64,000 nucleotides of DNA from an uncultured Bacteroidota bacterium (GCA_902586905.1 CACIJH010000003.1:60303-124302), one strand, 5' to 3'. Positions 32,967 to 42,480 are shown, counted from the first letter of the stretch. Notes: a model not told the origin generated them from the sequence alone. Translations and numbers: made by a program.

Positions 32967-33527
32967 ATGAAAAGTCAAGAAAAAAAAATTTCTGATCTCC
33001 TCGTTGCTGCAAAACAAGACGACCAGCACGCTTATCGTGAGTTACTTGATCTTCATTGGAATGAGGTGTATGGTTTTTTGATTAAAAGAACAGAAAATGA
33101 AAACGATGCTGAAGATTTGTGCTTACAAGCCTTTTCAAAAGCATTTGATAAAATCGATTCTTTCAACGATGACTTTTTATTTTCCACATGGCTGATTTCA
33201 ATCGCCAAAAACCTACACGTTGACTTGATTCGAAAAGAGAAAATTCGACTACAAAAATCAGCAAGTGTAGACAATCACACAAAAGAAGTTATCGATGAGA
33301 CTTTGGGGCCTGAAGACCAACTGATTCGATCTCAAAATCTAGATAAACTTCTTCAGCAGATTCGCTCACTAAAGCCGATTTATAGAGATGTGATACAAAT
33401 GCGATTTTTTCAAGAACTTAGCCACAAGGAAATCGCCTCACAACTTGACTTATCACTGAGCAACGTAAAAGTTAGGTTGCTTCGCGCCAAAAAATTACTA
33501 TCAGACATCATCAAAGAGAATGATTAA
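32967..33527 (+). CDS. ECF-type RNA polymerase sigma factor
   Basis: 186 residues from ATG 32967. Region 2 (HAYRELLDLHWNEVYGFLIK, DAEDLCLQAFSKAFDKIDSF, FSTWLISIAKNLHVDLIRKEK) and region 4 (YRDVIQMRFFQELSHKEIASQLDLSLSNVKVRLLRAKKLL) are both clear. No anti-sigma gene follows; the next gene is the Nramp-like transporter, overlapping by 8 nt, so the two are translationally coupled. An open frame reaching back to 32859 covers the end of the small Cys protein and is rejected. Confidence 0.92.
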   Translation: MKSQEKKISDLLVAAKQDDQHAYRELLDLHWNEVYGFLIKRTENENDAEDLCLQAFSKAFDKIDSFNDDFLFSTWLISIAKNLHVDLIRKEKIRLQKSASVDNHTKEVIDETLGPEDQLIRSQNLDKLLQQIRSLKPIYRDVIQMRFFQELSHKEIASQLDLSLSNVKVRLLRAKKLLSDIIKEND

Positions 33528-34737
33528 AAGCATACAAAAATTAGGCCCTGGACTGTTGTTTGCAGGTGCTGCAATAGGTGTTTCACATTTGGTACAATCC
33601 ACACGTGCTGGTGCTGATTTTGGCTTTGGATTATTGTGGGCGCTGTTACTAGTCAACTTCTTCAAATATCCTTTTTTTCAGTTTGGACCACGATTTACCT
33701 TGGCAACCGGTGAGAGTTTGTTGTCGGGCTATGCCAAACTCGGCAAGGCTGTTATTGTAACCTACTTCCTTTTGTCTCTAGCGACAATGTTTACCATACA
33801 AACAGCTGTTACAATCGTAACTGCTGGAATTGCAGTTGAACTATTTGGAATTTCGACAAACATCGATTATTGGGGCATTGCCATTACCTTTATCTGCACA
33901 TCACTGTTGCTATTTGGTCGCTATGGTCTTCTCGAACGAGGCATGAAAATCATTATTTTGGTTTTGAGTCTTAGCACCATCATTGCAGCTTTTTTAGCTT
34001 TTGACCAGTCCAAAGAAATAGAATGGACACAGGTTCTTCCGTCGTCTACTACTGGATTTGCCTTTCTTATCGCCTTTATGGGTTGGATGCCAGGCCCACT
34101 AGATATTTCAGTATGGCATTCATTATGGTCGCTGGAGAAGAAGAAAAGAATGAAAAATCTAACATTAAAAAATAGTTTATTCGATTTCAATGTGGGCTTT
34201 ATCACAACTATTGTTCTTGGAACTTGCTTTGTTTTTTTAGGTACCATGGTGATGTATGGTACTGGAGAGGGTTTTTCGAGTAGTGGAGGGGCATTTGCAA
34301 AACAATTGATTGCACTCTACACAACTACTCTTGGGAATGGTACATATTGGCTTATTGGCATCGCTGCATTTGCAACCATGTTGAGCACAACACTAACGAC
34401 CTTGGATGCATCGCCCAGAGCAATGGCCAAAACTACCGAAATTTTACAATTGCCCAAAGCAATTTCATCTTATTTCTTTTGGATCATTGTGTTGGCACTC
34501 GGGACAAGCGCTATTTTCTTTTTCCTACTGTCGAATATGGGAACACTAGTGCAAGTGGCAACGATACTTTCGTTTCTTACAGCTCCATTTTATGGGTTGA
34601 TGAATTATTTACTAGTTTCAGGAAAACATATGCCCAAAAAATATCAACCAAATAAGATGATGAAAGTATGGTCTATCGCTGGACTCGTCTTTTTAACTGG
34701 TTTTACAATTTGGTACTTGAGTACATTAGTGATTTAA
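33520..34737 (+). CDS. Divergent Nramp-like transporter
   Basis: 405 residues with about 11 membrane helices and overall Nramp architecture (LGPGLLFAGAAIGVSHL start). The metal-binding DPGN of helix 1 is replaced by GVSH-like residues, and the helix-6 MPH motif by MPG (FMGWMPGPLDISVW). These are the residues that coordinate Mn or Fe in canonical Nramp proteins, so the substrate here may not be a transition metal. Overlaps the sigma gene by 8 nt. Confidence 0.8.
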   Translation: MIKSIQKLGPGLLFAGAAIGVSHLVQSTRAGADFGFGLLWALLLVNFFKYPFFQFGPRFTLATGESLLSGYAKLGKAVIVTYFLLSLATMFTIQTAVTIVTAGIAVELFGISTNIDYWGIAITFICTSLLLFGRYGLLERGMKIIILVLSLSTIIAAFLAFDQSKEIEWTQVLPSSTTGFAFLIAFMGWMPGPLDISVWHSLWSLEKKKRMKNLTLKNSLFDFNVGFITTIVLGTCFVFLGTMVMYGTGEGFSSSGGAFAKQLIALYTTTLGNGTYWLIGIAAFATMLSTTLTTLDASPRAMAKTTEILQLPKAISSYFFWIIVLALGTSAIFFFLLSNMGTLVQVATILSFLTAPFYGLMNYLLVSGKHMPKKYQPNKMMKVWSIAGLVFLTGFTIWYLSTLVI

Positions 34738-34739
34738 TG

Positions 34740-34747
34740 TATCTTTG
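34740..34747 (+). promoter_or_regulatory. -7 box of lipA
   Basis: TATCTTTG, 9 nt before the ATG, at the very end of the preceding gene. Predicted leader about 5 nt. Confidence 0.5.
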
Positions 34748-34756
34748 TAGTTTTCT

Positions 34757-35632
34757 ATGAAAACAGAAACACTAACAGCTATAACTACACATTCGCCCAA
34801 ACCAAAATGGTTGCGTGTGAAACTCCCCACAGGCAAGAAATATACTGAACTCAGGGGTCTCGTTGACAAGTACAATTTGCATACAATTTGTACTTCAGGG
34901 AGCTGCCCAAACATGGGCGAGTGTTGGGGCGAAGGTACAGCAACCTTTATGATACTTGGAAACATCTGTACGCGTTCATGTGGATTTTGTGGTGTGCAAA
35001 CTGGTCGCCCTGAAACAGTTGATTGGGCAGAACCCGAAAAAGTTGCTCGATCGATCAAAATCATGAAGATCAAACATGCTGTTTTGACATCTGTTGACAG
35101 AGATGACCTCCCTGATATGGGCTCTATCCTTTGGGCAGAGACAGTACAAGCAGTTCGCAGGTTGAATCCAAATACCACCATGGAGACACTTATCCCCGAT
35201 TTTCAAGGAATTGAAAAACATATCAATCGCATTGTGAAAGTGATGCCCGAAGTTGTGTCACACAATATGGAAACAGTTCGTCGATTGACTCGTGAGGTTC
35301 GCATTCAAGCCAAATACGACCAGAGTTTAGGTGTATTAAAATACCTCAAACAAGCTGGTGTGCGTCGTACCAAATCAGGAATCATGCTTGGGTTGGGCGA
35401 GACTGAAGAAGAAGTCAAACAAACCATGCTTGACTTACGTGAAGCAGAAGTCGATATCGTTACGATTGGTCAGTACCTGCAGCCATCCAAAAAACATCTT
35501 CCAGTAAAAGAATTTATTACGCCTGATCAGTTCAAAATATATGAGGATTTTGGAAAGCAGATTGGGTTTAGACACGTTGAAAGTGGTGCGTTGGTTCGGT
35601 CTTCTTACAAAGCACACAAACATATCGACTGA
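34757..35632 (+). CDS. lipA: Lipoyl synthase
   Basis: 291-residue radical SAM enzyme that inserts two sulfurs into octanoyl chains bound to E2 and GcvH. The auxiliary cluster Cys lie in CTSGSCPNMGEC (about 39-50); the radical SAM cluster is CTRSCGFC (about 71-78); the terminal RSSYKAHKH provides the Ser ligand. Works after LipB (57540-58238) in the same pathway. Confidence 0.97.
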   Translation: MKTETLTAITTHSPKPKWLRVKLPTGKKYTELRGLVDKYNLHTICTSGSCPNMGECWGEGTATFMILGNICTRSCGFCGVQTGRPETVDWAEPEKVARSIKIMKIKHAVLTSVDRDDLPDMGSILWAETVQAVRRLNPNTTMETLIPDFQGIEKHINRIVKVMPEVVSHNMETVRRLTREVRIQAKYDQSLGVLKYLKQAGVRRTKSGIMLGLGETEEEVKQTMLDLREAEVDIVTIGQYLQPSKKHLPVKEFITPDQFKIYEDFGKQIGFRHVESGALVRSSYKAHKHID

Positions 35633-35641
35633 TGGCCACTG

Positions 35642-36643
35642 TCAATCACCGAGTTGATTGGCAATGATGTTCTTATATCGATCTTCATCAGACAAAAAGC
35701 GAATGGAAATCGGAATGAAGAACACCTCTTTTATTATTGGACTTAGTCGAACATAGTCTTTTTCAGTTGTGAGTATCGGTCGCTGTTTAGACAACATCTT
35801 TTTACAATCAGATGCTGTAAAAGAGTGATGATCTGCAAACGCTAAATGCTCAAAATCTGCTCCTATACCTTCGAGGTAATCTGTCAGGGGTTTGGCATTG
35901 GCAATTCCAGTCACCAAAACAAAAGGTTTTTTAACAAACGATTGTAGTTCCATCCGACTTGCACCAAAGACGTAGGAGTCATAAACAATGGTCGAGAAAA
36001 AGATATGTTGATGCGCGTCCAATTGTAACTGGTGGATATGTTCATCCCGCTCAATTTTTGAAAGGTTGCTTGGGCATTTTGTAACCACCACGACATCAGC
36101 TCGCTTTTTTCCATTTGCAGACTCTCTCAAATTTCCAGTTGGCAAAACACAATCTCTAAACCATGGGTTATGATAAGGCGTAAGTAGAATTTGAAAAGAT
36201 GGTTTGAGCTGGCGATGTTGATATCCATCATCTAGTAAAACACCATCAATTGTTGGGAATTTGGACAGCAGTTGTTCTACACCTTCAAGTCGATTTTTAC
36301 AAACACCAAAGTGAGTTGTTGGGAATTTTTGTGATAATAAAAACGTCTCATCACCCAAACTCTCGATTGATGATTCTTGATTGGCCAACACAAAACCAGA
36401 CGATTTTCGTTTATACCCTCGACTCAGCACAGCCAAAGAAAAATGATTGGAAAAATGGTTGAGTAAATACGCAATCATTGGAGTTTTCCCACTCCCCCCT
36501 GTGATGAGGTTGCCCACCACTATCGTTGGCACTTTGCACTGTTTTTGCTTCAACCATTGTGCATCATATGCAACATTGCGCATACGAGTTACGATATCAT
36601 ATATCAGACTTAGTGGATATAAAGACTTCCGCAGAAGATTCAT
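35642..36643 (-). CDS. lpxK: Tetraacyldisaccharide 4'-kinase
   Basis: 333 residues; phosphorylates the lipid A precursor at the inner membrane. N-terminal hydrophobic/amphipathic segment, Walker A in VGNLITGGSGKTP, then LAVLSRGYKRKSSG and LLDDGYQHRQL. Ends 9 nt after lipA on the other strand. A TAATTTTG box sits 4 nt before the ATG, back to back with that of the Nif3 gene. Confidence 0.95.
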   Translation of the reverse strand: MNLLRKSLYPLSLIYDIVTRMRNVAYDAQWLKQKQCKVPTIVVGNLITGGSGKTPMIAYLLNHFSNHFSLAVLSRGYKRKSSGFVLANQESSIESLGDETFLLSQKFPTTHFGVCKNRLEGVEQLLSKFPTIDGVLLDDGYQHRQLKPSFQILLTPYHNPWFRDCVLPTGNLRESANGKKRADVVVVTKCPSNLSKIERDEHIHQLQLDAHQHIFFSTIVYDSYVFGASRMELQSFVKKPFVLVTGIANAKPLTDYLEGIGADFEHLAFADHHSFTASDCKKMLSKQRPILTTEKDYVRLSPIIKEVFFIPISIRFLSDEDRYKNIIANQLGD

Positions 36644-36647
36644 AAAA

Positions 36648-36655
36648 CAAAATTA
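36648..36655 (-). promoter_or_regulatory. -7 box of lpxK
   Basis: Minus-strand TAATTTTG with exactly 4 nt before the ATG; leaderless transcript expected. Confidence 0.5.
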
Positions 36656-36662
36656 TAACATT

Positions 36663-36670
36663 TATATTTG
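36663..36670 (+). promoter_or_regulatory. -7 box of the Nif3-family gene
   Basis: TATATTTG, 5 nt before ATG 36676; near-leaderless. Only 7 nt separate it from the opposing lpxK box. Confidence 0.5.
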
Positions 36671-36675
36671 GGTCT

Positions 36676-37773
36676 ATGATGACGATTGGCAAGATTACAC
36701 AAATTTTGGAAGAATGGGCGCCGCTGGACTATGCTGAGGACTTTGACAATGTGGGGTTACTCGTCGGCGATAAAAACGACGAGGCCAAAGGGATACTCAT
36801 TACGCATGACTGTTTGGCTGATGTGGTTGATGAAGCAGTTGAGAAAAAATGTAACCTTATTGTATGCTTTCATCCCATCATATTTAAAGGGCTACAAAAA
36901 TTAAGTGGTAACTCTCATGTAGAGCAAGCAGTCAAGAAGGCTATCAAAAACGATATCGCTATCTATGCAATCCACACAGCTTTGGACAATCATGTTCATG
37001 GCGTGAGTTTTGGCTTGAGCCAAGCCCTGGGACTTGTACACACATCGACTCTGTTGCCAAAGAAAAATACGATTAAAAAACTGAATTTTTATGTCCCAAA
37101 ACAACAAGCACAAGATGTTAAAAACGCACTGTTTTCAGTAGGTGCTGGCATTATAGGGCATTACGATGAATGCAGTTTTTCATCAGAGGGCAAAGGTAGT
37201 TTTCGCCCATTGGAAAATAGTAATCCCTATGTAGGTAAGAGTGGGGAAAGACACATCGAAGATGAGCTGCAAATACAAATGGTGTTCCAAAAACATGTAG
37301 AATCCAAAGTAATTGATGCGTTGATCTCTAACCACCCCTATGAAGATGTTGCATACGAAATCACCTCGCTTTCCAATGTCAATCAAAATGTTGGTATGGG
37401 AAAAATTGGCAAATTACCAAAAAGCATGAAGGTAGATGCTTTCTTAAAATTTGTCAAAGACCAATTGGGAACACCTGTGCTACGTCACAGTAAAATAGGT
37501 ATCAAAACGATTGAACGGGTCGCAGTCCTTGGTGGGTCAGGCAGTTTTGCAATACAGGCAGCAAAGAAGAAAAAAGCAGATGCTTACATCACTGCAGACT
37601 TGAAATATCACAATTTTTTTGAGGGTGATAATGACTTTTTACTGATAGATGCTGGTCATTATGAAACAGAGCAACACTCAAAAAAATTAATACATGATTA
37701 TCTTACAGAAAAATTGCCTAATTTTGCAATTCTTTTATCGGAATTGGATACGAATCCAATAAATTATATGTAA
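36676..37773 (+). CDS. Nif3-like dinuclear metal-centre protein
   Basis: 365 residues, the long bacterial type with a central ferredoxin-like (PII-like) insert of about 100 residues (IKKLNFYVPKQQAQDVKNALF on). N-terminal metal ligands VCFHPIIFKG and HTALDNHVHGV; C-terminal ligands in DAGHYETEQHSKKL. Forms hexamers with a two-metal site; enzymatic role (GTP cyclohydrolase-like) unproven. Begins ATGATG, so 36679 is also possible. Followed after 2 nt by the coiled-coil partner. Confidence 0.93.
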   Translation: MMTIGKITQILEEWAPLDYAEDFDNVGLLVGDKNDEAKGILITHDCLADVVDEAVEKKCNLIVCFHPIIFKGLQKLSGNSHVEQAVKKAIKNDIAIYAIHTALDNHVHGVSFGLSQALGLVHTSTLLPKKNTIKKLNFYVPKQQAQDVKNALFSVGAGIIGHYDECSFSSEGKGSFRPLENSNPYVGKSGERHIEDELQIQMVFQKHVESKVIDALISNHPYEDVAYEITSLSNVNQNVGMGKIGKLPKSMKVDAFLKFVKDQLGTPVLRHSKIGIKTIERVAVLGGSGSFAIQAAKKKKADAYITADLKYHNFFEGDNDFLLIDAGHYETEQHSKKLIHDYLTEKLPNFAILLSELDTNPINYM

Positions 37774-37775
37774 GC

Positions 37776-38552
37776 ATGGCAAAAAAAACTGAGATTTCTG
37801 TTGAAGAGCGTTTAAGAGCGCTGTATGATTTACAACTTATCGATGCTCAAATCGATAAAATTAGAAACATTCGAGGTGAGCTACCCATAGAGGTGGAGGA
37901 TTTAGAAGACGAAGTTGCAGGGCTTAGTAAACGTGTCGAAAACACCAATACAGAAATCAAGGCATATAATGACGAAATAAAAGTCAAGAAAAACGACATA
38001 GAAACCTCAAAAGGGTTGATCAAAAAATATGGAGAGCAGCAAGAAAATGTACGTAACAATCGTGCATTTGAATCTCTGAATAAAGAAATTGAATATCAAG
38101 AACTTGAAATTCAACTTGCAGAAAAGCAAATCAATCAACTCAAAGAACTGATCGAAAAAAAGAATGAGGAGTTGGCACAGGCTGAGGAGAAACTCAGTGA
38201 AAGAGAGAATCACCTAAAACACAAAAAAGAAGAGCTAGATGCCATCCTTGCTGAAACCCAAAAGGAAGAGGATTTGCTTCTTAAGAAATCGGCGGAATTT
38301 GAAAAAAAGGTAGAGGAACGCTTGGTTACTGCTTATAAAAGAATTCGCTCATCTGTTCGAAACGGCCTTGCCGTTGTACCAATTGAGCGTGGCGCTTCCG
38401 CAGGTTCTTTCTTTACTATCCCACCACAAGTACAACTAGAAATTGCATCACGAAAAAAAATCATTACTGACGAGCACAGTGGTCGTATTTTAGTTGATGC
38501 TGAACTTGCACAAGAAGAGCACGAAAAAATGCAAGCTCTTTTCACCTCGTAA
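37776..38552 (+). CDS. Coiled-coil protein of the C4 zinc-ribbon family, without the cysteines
   Basis: 258 residues. A long coiled coil (about 25-185, rich in K/E heptads) ends in the conserved tail RGASAGSFFTIPPQ and KKIITDEHSGRILVD. In the zf-RING_7 family this tail is normally a zinc ribbon with CGGC and CxxC pairs; here SAGS and DEHS stand in their places, so all four Cys are lost while the rest of the fold is kept. Next to the Nif3 gene, a fixed pairing in bacteria. Role unknown; a nucleic-acid-linked function has been proposed for the family. Confidence 0.85.
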   Translation: MAKKTEISVEERLRALYDLQLIDAQIDKIRNIRGELPIEVEDLEDEVAGLSKRVENTNTEIKAYNDEIKVKKNDIETSKGLIKKYGEQQENVRNNRAFESLNKEIEYQELEIQLAEKQINQLKELIEKKNEELAQAEEKLSERENHLKHKKEELDAILAETQKEEDLLLKKSAEFEKKVEERLVTAYKRIRSSVRNGLAVVPIERGASAGSFFTIPPQVQLEIASRKKIITDEHSGRILVDAELAQEEHEKMQALFTS

Positions 38553-38595
38553 ATCATCTCCATTTTCATTTTATAACAAATACTTAGGTTTTTGT

Positions 38596-38603
38596 TACAT
38601 TTG
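38596..38603 (+). promoter_or_regulatory. -7 box of pckA
   Basis: TACATTTG, 42 nt before the ATG, the longest predicted leader among the boxes listed here (about 38 nt). Confidence 0.45.
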
Positions 38604-38645
38604 ATATATAGAACAAAGTCTGTTTATTCGGGCTAAAACTTTCTT

Positions 38646-40247
38646 ATGTCAAAACCCAAGTTCATACATCTTTGGTCTGATCATGATCTGCGTATCTCTG
38701 CACATTATCAGCTCAGTGCTGACCAACTTATCAATAAAACAGTTGAAGAAAATCAAGGAACAATCAGCAGCACTGGAGCGCTGATTATAAAAACTGGAAA
38801 ATTCACTGGGCGATCTCCTAAAGACAGGTATATCGTCAAAGATGATATCACATCTGATCTCGTTTGGTGGGGTGATATTAACATCCCTTTTTCATCAAAA
38901 CATTTTGATATACTTTATAAGAAAATGATGATATATATCACTGACAAAACAGTGTATGTCCGGGATGTTTTTGCAGGTGCTGACAAACGATATCGAGTTG
39001 GTATAAGAATCGTCAATGAGACGCCTTGGGCCAATCTTTTTGTTCGAAATATGTTTATCCAACCTGATGAGGTAGCACTAAACGATTTTTCAAAAGACTG
39101 GCTTGTGCTGAACATCCCCAGCTTTGAGGCAATTCCTGAGACTGATCACACCAGGCAGTCAAACTTCACGATTGTAAATTTTTCAAAAAAGGTCATCATC
39201 ATTGGTAGTAGTGGTTATACAGGGGAAATCAAAAAATCTATTTTTTCTGTATTAAATTTCACATTGCCTACAGAATACGATGTGCTGCCGATGCACTGTT
39301 CAGCCAACGCCGACAACGATGGTACGTCTGCTTTGTTTTTTGGACTATCGGGCACTGGCAAAACAACCTTGTCTGCAGACCCCAAACGAAGATTGATTGG
39401 TGATGATGAACATGGATGGACGCCAGATAACAAGGTTTTTAACTTTGAAGGGGGCTGTTATGCCAAGGTGATTGATTTGTCTCGTGAAAAAGAGACAGAT
39501 ATATTCGATGCGATAAAGAAAGGGGCTTTGCTTGAAAATGTCATTGCTGACAAAAAAGGACAGGTTGATTATACTGATGTCAGCATCACCCAAAACACAA
39601 GAGTCAGCTACCCAATCCATCACATCAAGAATATTGCAACCCCTTCGATTGGAGAAAAAACCAAACATATATTTTTCCTCACTGCTGATGCATTTGGAGT
39701 ACTCCCTCCAATCACTTTGCTAAATCCTTATCAAGCTGCATATCATTTTATGTCTGGGTATACAGCCAAAATTGCTGGAACAGAAGAGGGGATAAAAACC
39801 CCACAACCCTCATTTTCGGCATGTTTTGGTGCACCATTTATGCCTCTTCATCCAAGTGTTTATGCAAGTCTATTGGCAAAAAAAATTCAAAAAAATAAGA
39901 TTTCTGTATGGCTGATCAATACAGGTTGGACTGGCGGACCATATGGGGTTGGTCATCGAATAGCACTGCAACACACCCGAACGATGATTGAAGCAGCACG
40001 CACAGGTCTTCTCAATCCAACCTACAGCTATGATGATTACCATATTCACTCTGTGTTTGGCATCGCTCAACCCAGGGTTTGCCCAGGCGTACCTAAATCG
40101 ATTTTGAGCCCTAGGCAAACGTGGAACAATGACGAGGCGTTTTACAAACAAGCCCATAAACTAGCTCGGGCGTTTCATGAGAATTTTAAACAGTTTGAGA
40201 GTCAGGTATCGAAAGAGATTTTGAGTGGGGCGCCAAACTTCAGGTAA
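38646..40247 (+). CDS. pckA: Phosphoenolpyruvate carboxykinase (ATP)
   Basis: 533 residues. Gluconeogenic conversion of oxaloacetate to PEP. SPKDRYIV, the kinase P-loop GLSGTGKTT (about 233-241) and the following LIGDDEHGW metal-binding motif are clear; ATP-dependent type by length and motif. The last 8 nt overlap the acetoacetate-CoA ligase gene on the other strand. Confidence 0.97.
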   Translation: MSKPKFIHLWSDHDLRISAHYQLSADQLINKTVEENQGTISSTGALIIKTGKFTGRSPKDRYIVKDDITSDLVWWGDINIPFSSKHFDILYKKMMIYITDKTVYVRDVFAGADKRYRVGIRIVNETPWANLFVRNMFIQPDEVALNDFSKDWLVLNIPSFEAIPETDHTRQSNFTIVNFSKKVIIIGSSGYTGEIKKSIFSVLNFTLPTEYDVLPMHCSANADNDGTSALFFGLSGTGKTTLSADPKRRLIGDDEHGWTPDNKVFNFEGGCYAKVIDLSREKETDIFDAIKKGALLENVIADKKGQVDYTDVSITQNTRVSYPIHHIKNIATPSIGEKTKHIFFLTADAFGVLPPITLLNPYQAAYHFMSGYTAKIAGTEEGIKTPQPSFSACFGAPFMPLHPSVYASLLAKKIQKNKISVWLINTGWTGGPYGVGHRIALQHTRTMIEAARTGLLNPTYSYDDYHIHSVFGIAQPRVCPGVPKSILSPRQTWNNDEAFYKQAHKLARAFHENFKQFESQVSKEILSGAPNFR

Positions 40248-42123
40248 AAGGGTTGATTTTTGCATAGTCAATAAACCACTTGATGGCATTGGGGTTACGC
40301 AGTGAATCAGTGCTTAGTGCATCTGTTGCAGACACCCCCATGAAAAGTTTTTTGATGGGAATTTCAACTTTTTTTCCACTCAACGTATAAGGTATTTCAG
40401 TAGTACGAATGATGTGATCTGGCACATGTCGAGGAGAGTATTTGTTCCTCAACTGAGATCGTATTTCTTGCTCATCTATATCTGATGTAAGCACTACAAA
40501 CAGCAGTAAAGTGTCCAAATGATGACTGGTGAGATGAATCACAAGACTGTCTTCAATTTCATCTCGATTGCTCAGCAAATTATAAATCTCCGCTGTGCCG
40601 ATGCGCACCCCTTGTCTATTCAGTGTTGCGTCTGAGCGTCCATGAATGATTAGACTGCCCCTCTCATTTTCAGTTGCCCAATCGCCATGATTCCAGACGT
40701 TTGGATACATGCTATAATAACTTGCTTGCATCAAACGATAGTCCTCATCACCCCATAGATGAATCGGCATAGACATAAATGGTTTTGACAGCACCAACTC
40801 CCCTGGTTGCTGTTGAATTTTTGTACCATCTGTATTCCAAATTTCGACTGCTGCACCCAACATCTTGCATTGAATTTCACCAGGTACTACTTCCATTTCA
40901 GGGTGTCCCCCAACAAAAGCAGTACAAACATCTGTTCCTCCACTTAGAGAGATGATATGAGTGTTTGGAAAGCGATGCTGTAATGACTTGCAGGTATCAG
41001 CAGACAAGGGAGAACCAGTTGAGCCAATGGTCTTCAAGTGATCAAAATCATAGCTTTCAAACCCAGAAAAACCTTCATCTGCTTGCTGCTGAAAATACAC
41101 TGCCCCATGTCCAAAATGATTGATTTTTGCTTGAGAGGCAAAATCCCAAAGCACTGAAGGCTTAGGAGTTGTTGGTGCGCCATTATACAGACAAAGCGTA
41201 GCACCACACAACAAACTCGACAAAGCGTAATTCCACATCATCCAACCAGTTGTAGAATACCAAAAATAACGATCTCCTTCACATACATTTTGATGAATCG
41301 AAAGTGCTTTTTGGTGTTCTAAAATCATTGCTCCTGTGCCATGAACAATCGCTTTGGGCTTTCCTGTAGTACCAGATGAAAACAATACCCATATCGGATC
41401 AGAGAATGATACAGGGATTTGATGAAATTGATGTAAACTTTGGTCAGGGTCATCAAAAGTCTGATGGTGACATAAGTCAATGCAATGACAGTTATCAAAG
41501 GCCTTTTGAAGGGCCTCCACTTTTGCGCTAATGTCATATCTCTTTCCTCTGTAGGTATAGCTGGAATGGGCAAAAAGTACCTTGGGTTGCAGCTGTGAAA
41601 ATCGATCATTAACAGCGTTGATTCCAAAATCTGGGGAGCATGATGACCAAACTGCACCCAGACCATTGACAGCCAAAAAAGCAGCAATCGTTTCAGGCGT
41701 ATTGACACAGTATGCAGCCACACAATCGCCTTTCTCAACACCCATCGCGAGTAATTGCTGCTGTATGTGCACAGTTTTATTGTAGAGTTCTTGCCAACTG
41801 ATATCAGTTATAGGGCTCGTTTCGCTTTGATAAATGATTGCTGGTCGTTGGTTCGAAAATTGAGAAAAAACATGTTTGGCGTAACTCAGCTCTGCTCCAT
41901 CAAACCATGTTGTTTTCCAAGGTTTATCAGAACGATTCATCACATTTGAAAAGGGTTTATCAAAATCAACAGAGAAAAATCCTACAATAGACGCCCAAAA
42001 TGTATCTTGATCATTGACACTCCAATGATGAAGATCGTGATAATTTGAAAAGGATATTTGATACTCCTTTTTTAAAAATTCAATGTATAGTCGATACTGA
42101 GATGTTTCGATTTTGGACATCAT
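40240..42123 (-). CDS. acsA: Acetoacetate--CoA ligase
   Basis: AMP-forming acyl-CoA synthetase of about 627 residues. FSSGTTGKPKAIVHG is the P-loop, with STTGWMMWNYALS and RSDATLNRQGVRIGTAEIYN near the C-terminus and the catalytic Lys in LSGKKVEIPIKKL. The pattern is that of acetoacetyl-CoA synthetases rather than acetate ligases. Start uncertain: ATG 42123 (MMSKIETS) matches relatives best; a frame reaching to 42177 is open. The usual first 10 residues of the family are not apparent. Gene symbol is by family name only. Confidence 0.85.
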   Translation of the reverse strand: MMSKIETSQYRLYIEFLKKEYQISFSNYHDLHHWSVNDQDTFWASIVGFFSVDFDKPFSNVMNRSDKPWKTTWFDGAELSYAKHVFSQFSNQRPAIIYQSETSPITDISWQELYNKTVHIQQQLLAMGVEKGDCVAAYCVNTPETIAAFLAVNGLGAVWSSCSPDFGINAVNDRFSQLQPKVLFAHSSYTYRGKRYDISAKVEALQKAFDNCHCIDLCHHQTFDDPDQSLHQFHQIPVSFSDPIWVLFSSGTTGKPKAIVHGTGAMILEHQKALSIHQNVCEGDRYFWYSTTGWMMWNYALSSLLCGATLCLYNGAPTTPKPSVLWDFASQAKINHFGHGAVYFQQQADEGFSGFESYDFDHLKTIGSTGSPLSADTCKSLQHRFPNTHIISLSGGTDVCTAFVGGHPEMEVVPGEIQCKMLGAAVEIWNTDGTKIQQQPGELVLSKPFMSMPIHLWGDEDYRLMQASYYSMYPNVWNHGDWATENERGSLIIHGRSDATLNRQGVRIGTAEIYNLLSNRDEIEDSLVIHLTSHHLDTLLLFVVLTSDIDEQEIRSQLRNKYSPRHVPDHIIRTTEIPYTLSGKKVEIPIKKLFMGVSATDALSTDSLRNPNAIKWFIDYAKINPFT

Positions 42124-42356
42124 GATACCAATGTAAGAAAACATTTGGTTCTTCAAAACAAAGAAACCCAATGGCATTCAAACAATCCTAGTTTCTCCAC
42201 ACTAATTCAAAAAAAACTTTGCATTTGTGAACGTAGTCTCGGAATCGAAAGTCAAAAAATCGTACTCTAATCGTCGTAATATTTGAGGGTTATTTCTGCT
42301 ATTATACAAGAAATTTACATTTACTTAACGTTTATTTAACATTAAAGATTGGCAAG

Positions 42357-42386
42357 AAAAAAATCCCAATGCTTTGCATTAGGATT
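42357..42386 (-). terminator. Terminator of tRNA-Val
   Basis: On the minus strand AATCCTAATGC pairs with GCATTGGGATT (11 pairs, one T-G) around AAA, followed by a run of Ts; 10 nt downstream of the tRNA. A clear intrinsic terminator. Confidence 0.9.
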
Positions 42387-42396
42387 GTGATTGATG

Positions 42397-42471
42397 TGGG
42401 CGCGAAGGGATTCGAACCCCTGACCCCTTGGGTGTAAACCAAGTGCTCTGAACCAACTGAGCTACGCGCCC
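42397..42471 (-). tRNA. tRNA-Val (anticodon TAC)
   Basis: Cloverleaf on the minus strand: acceptor GGGCGCG/CGCGCCC, D arm GCTC/GAGC, anticodon stem CTTGG/CCAAG around loop TTTACAC (anticodon TAC), T arm AGGGG/CCCTT with TTCGAAT loop. CCA not encoded. A solitary tRNA with its own promoter and terminator. Confidence 0.95.
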
Positions 42472-42480
42472 TAGCGGTTG

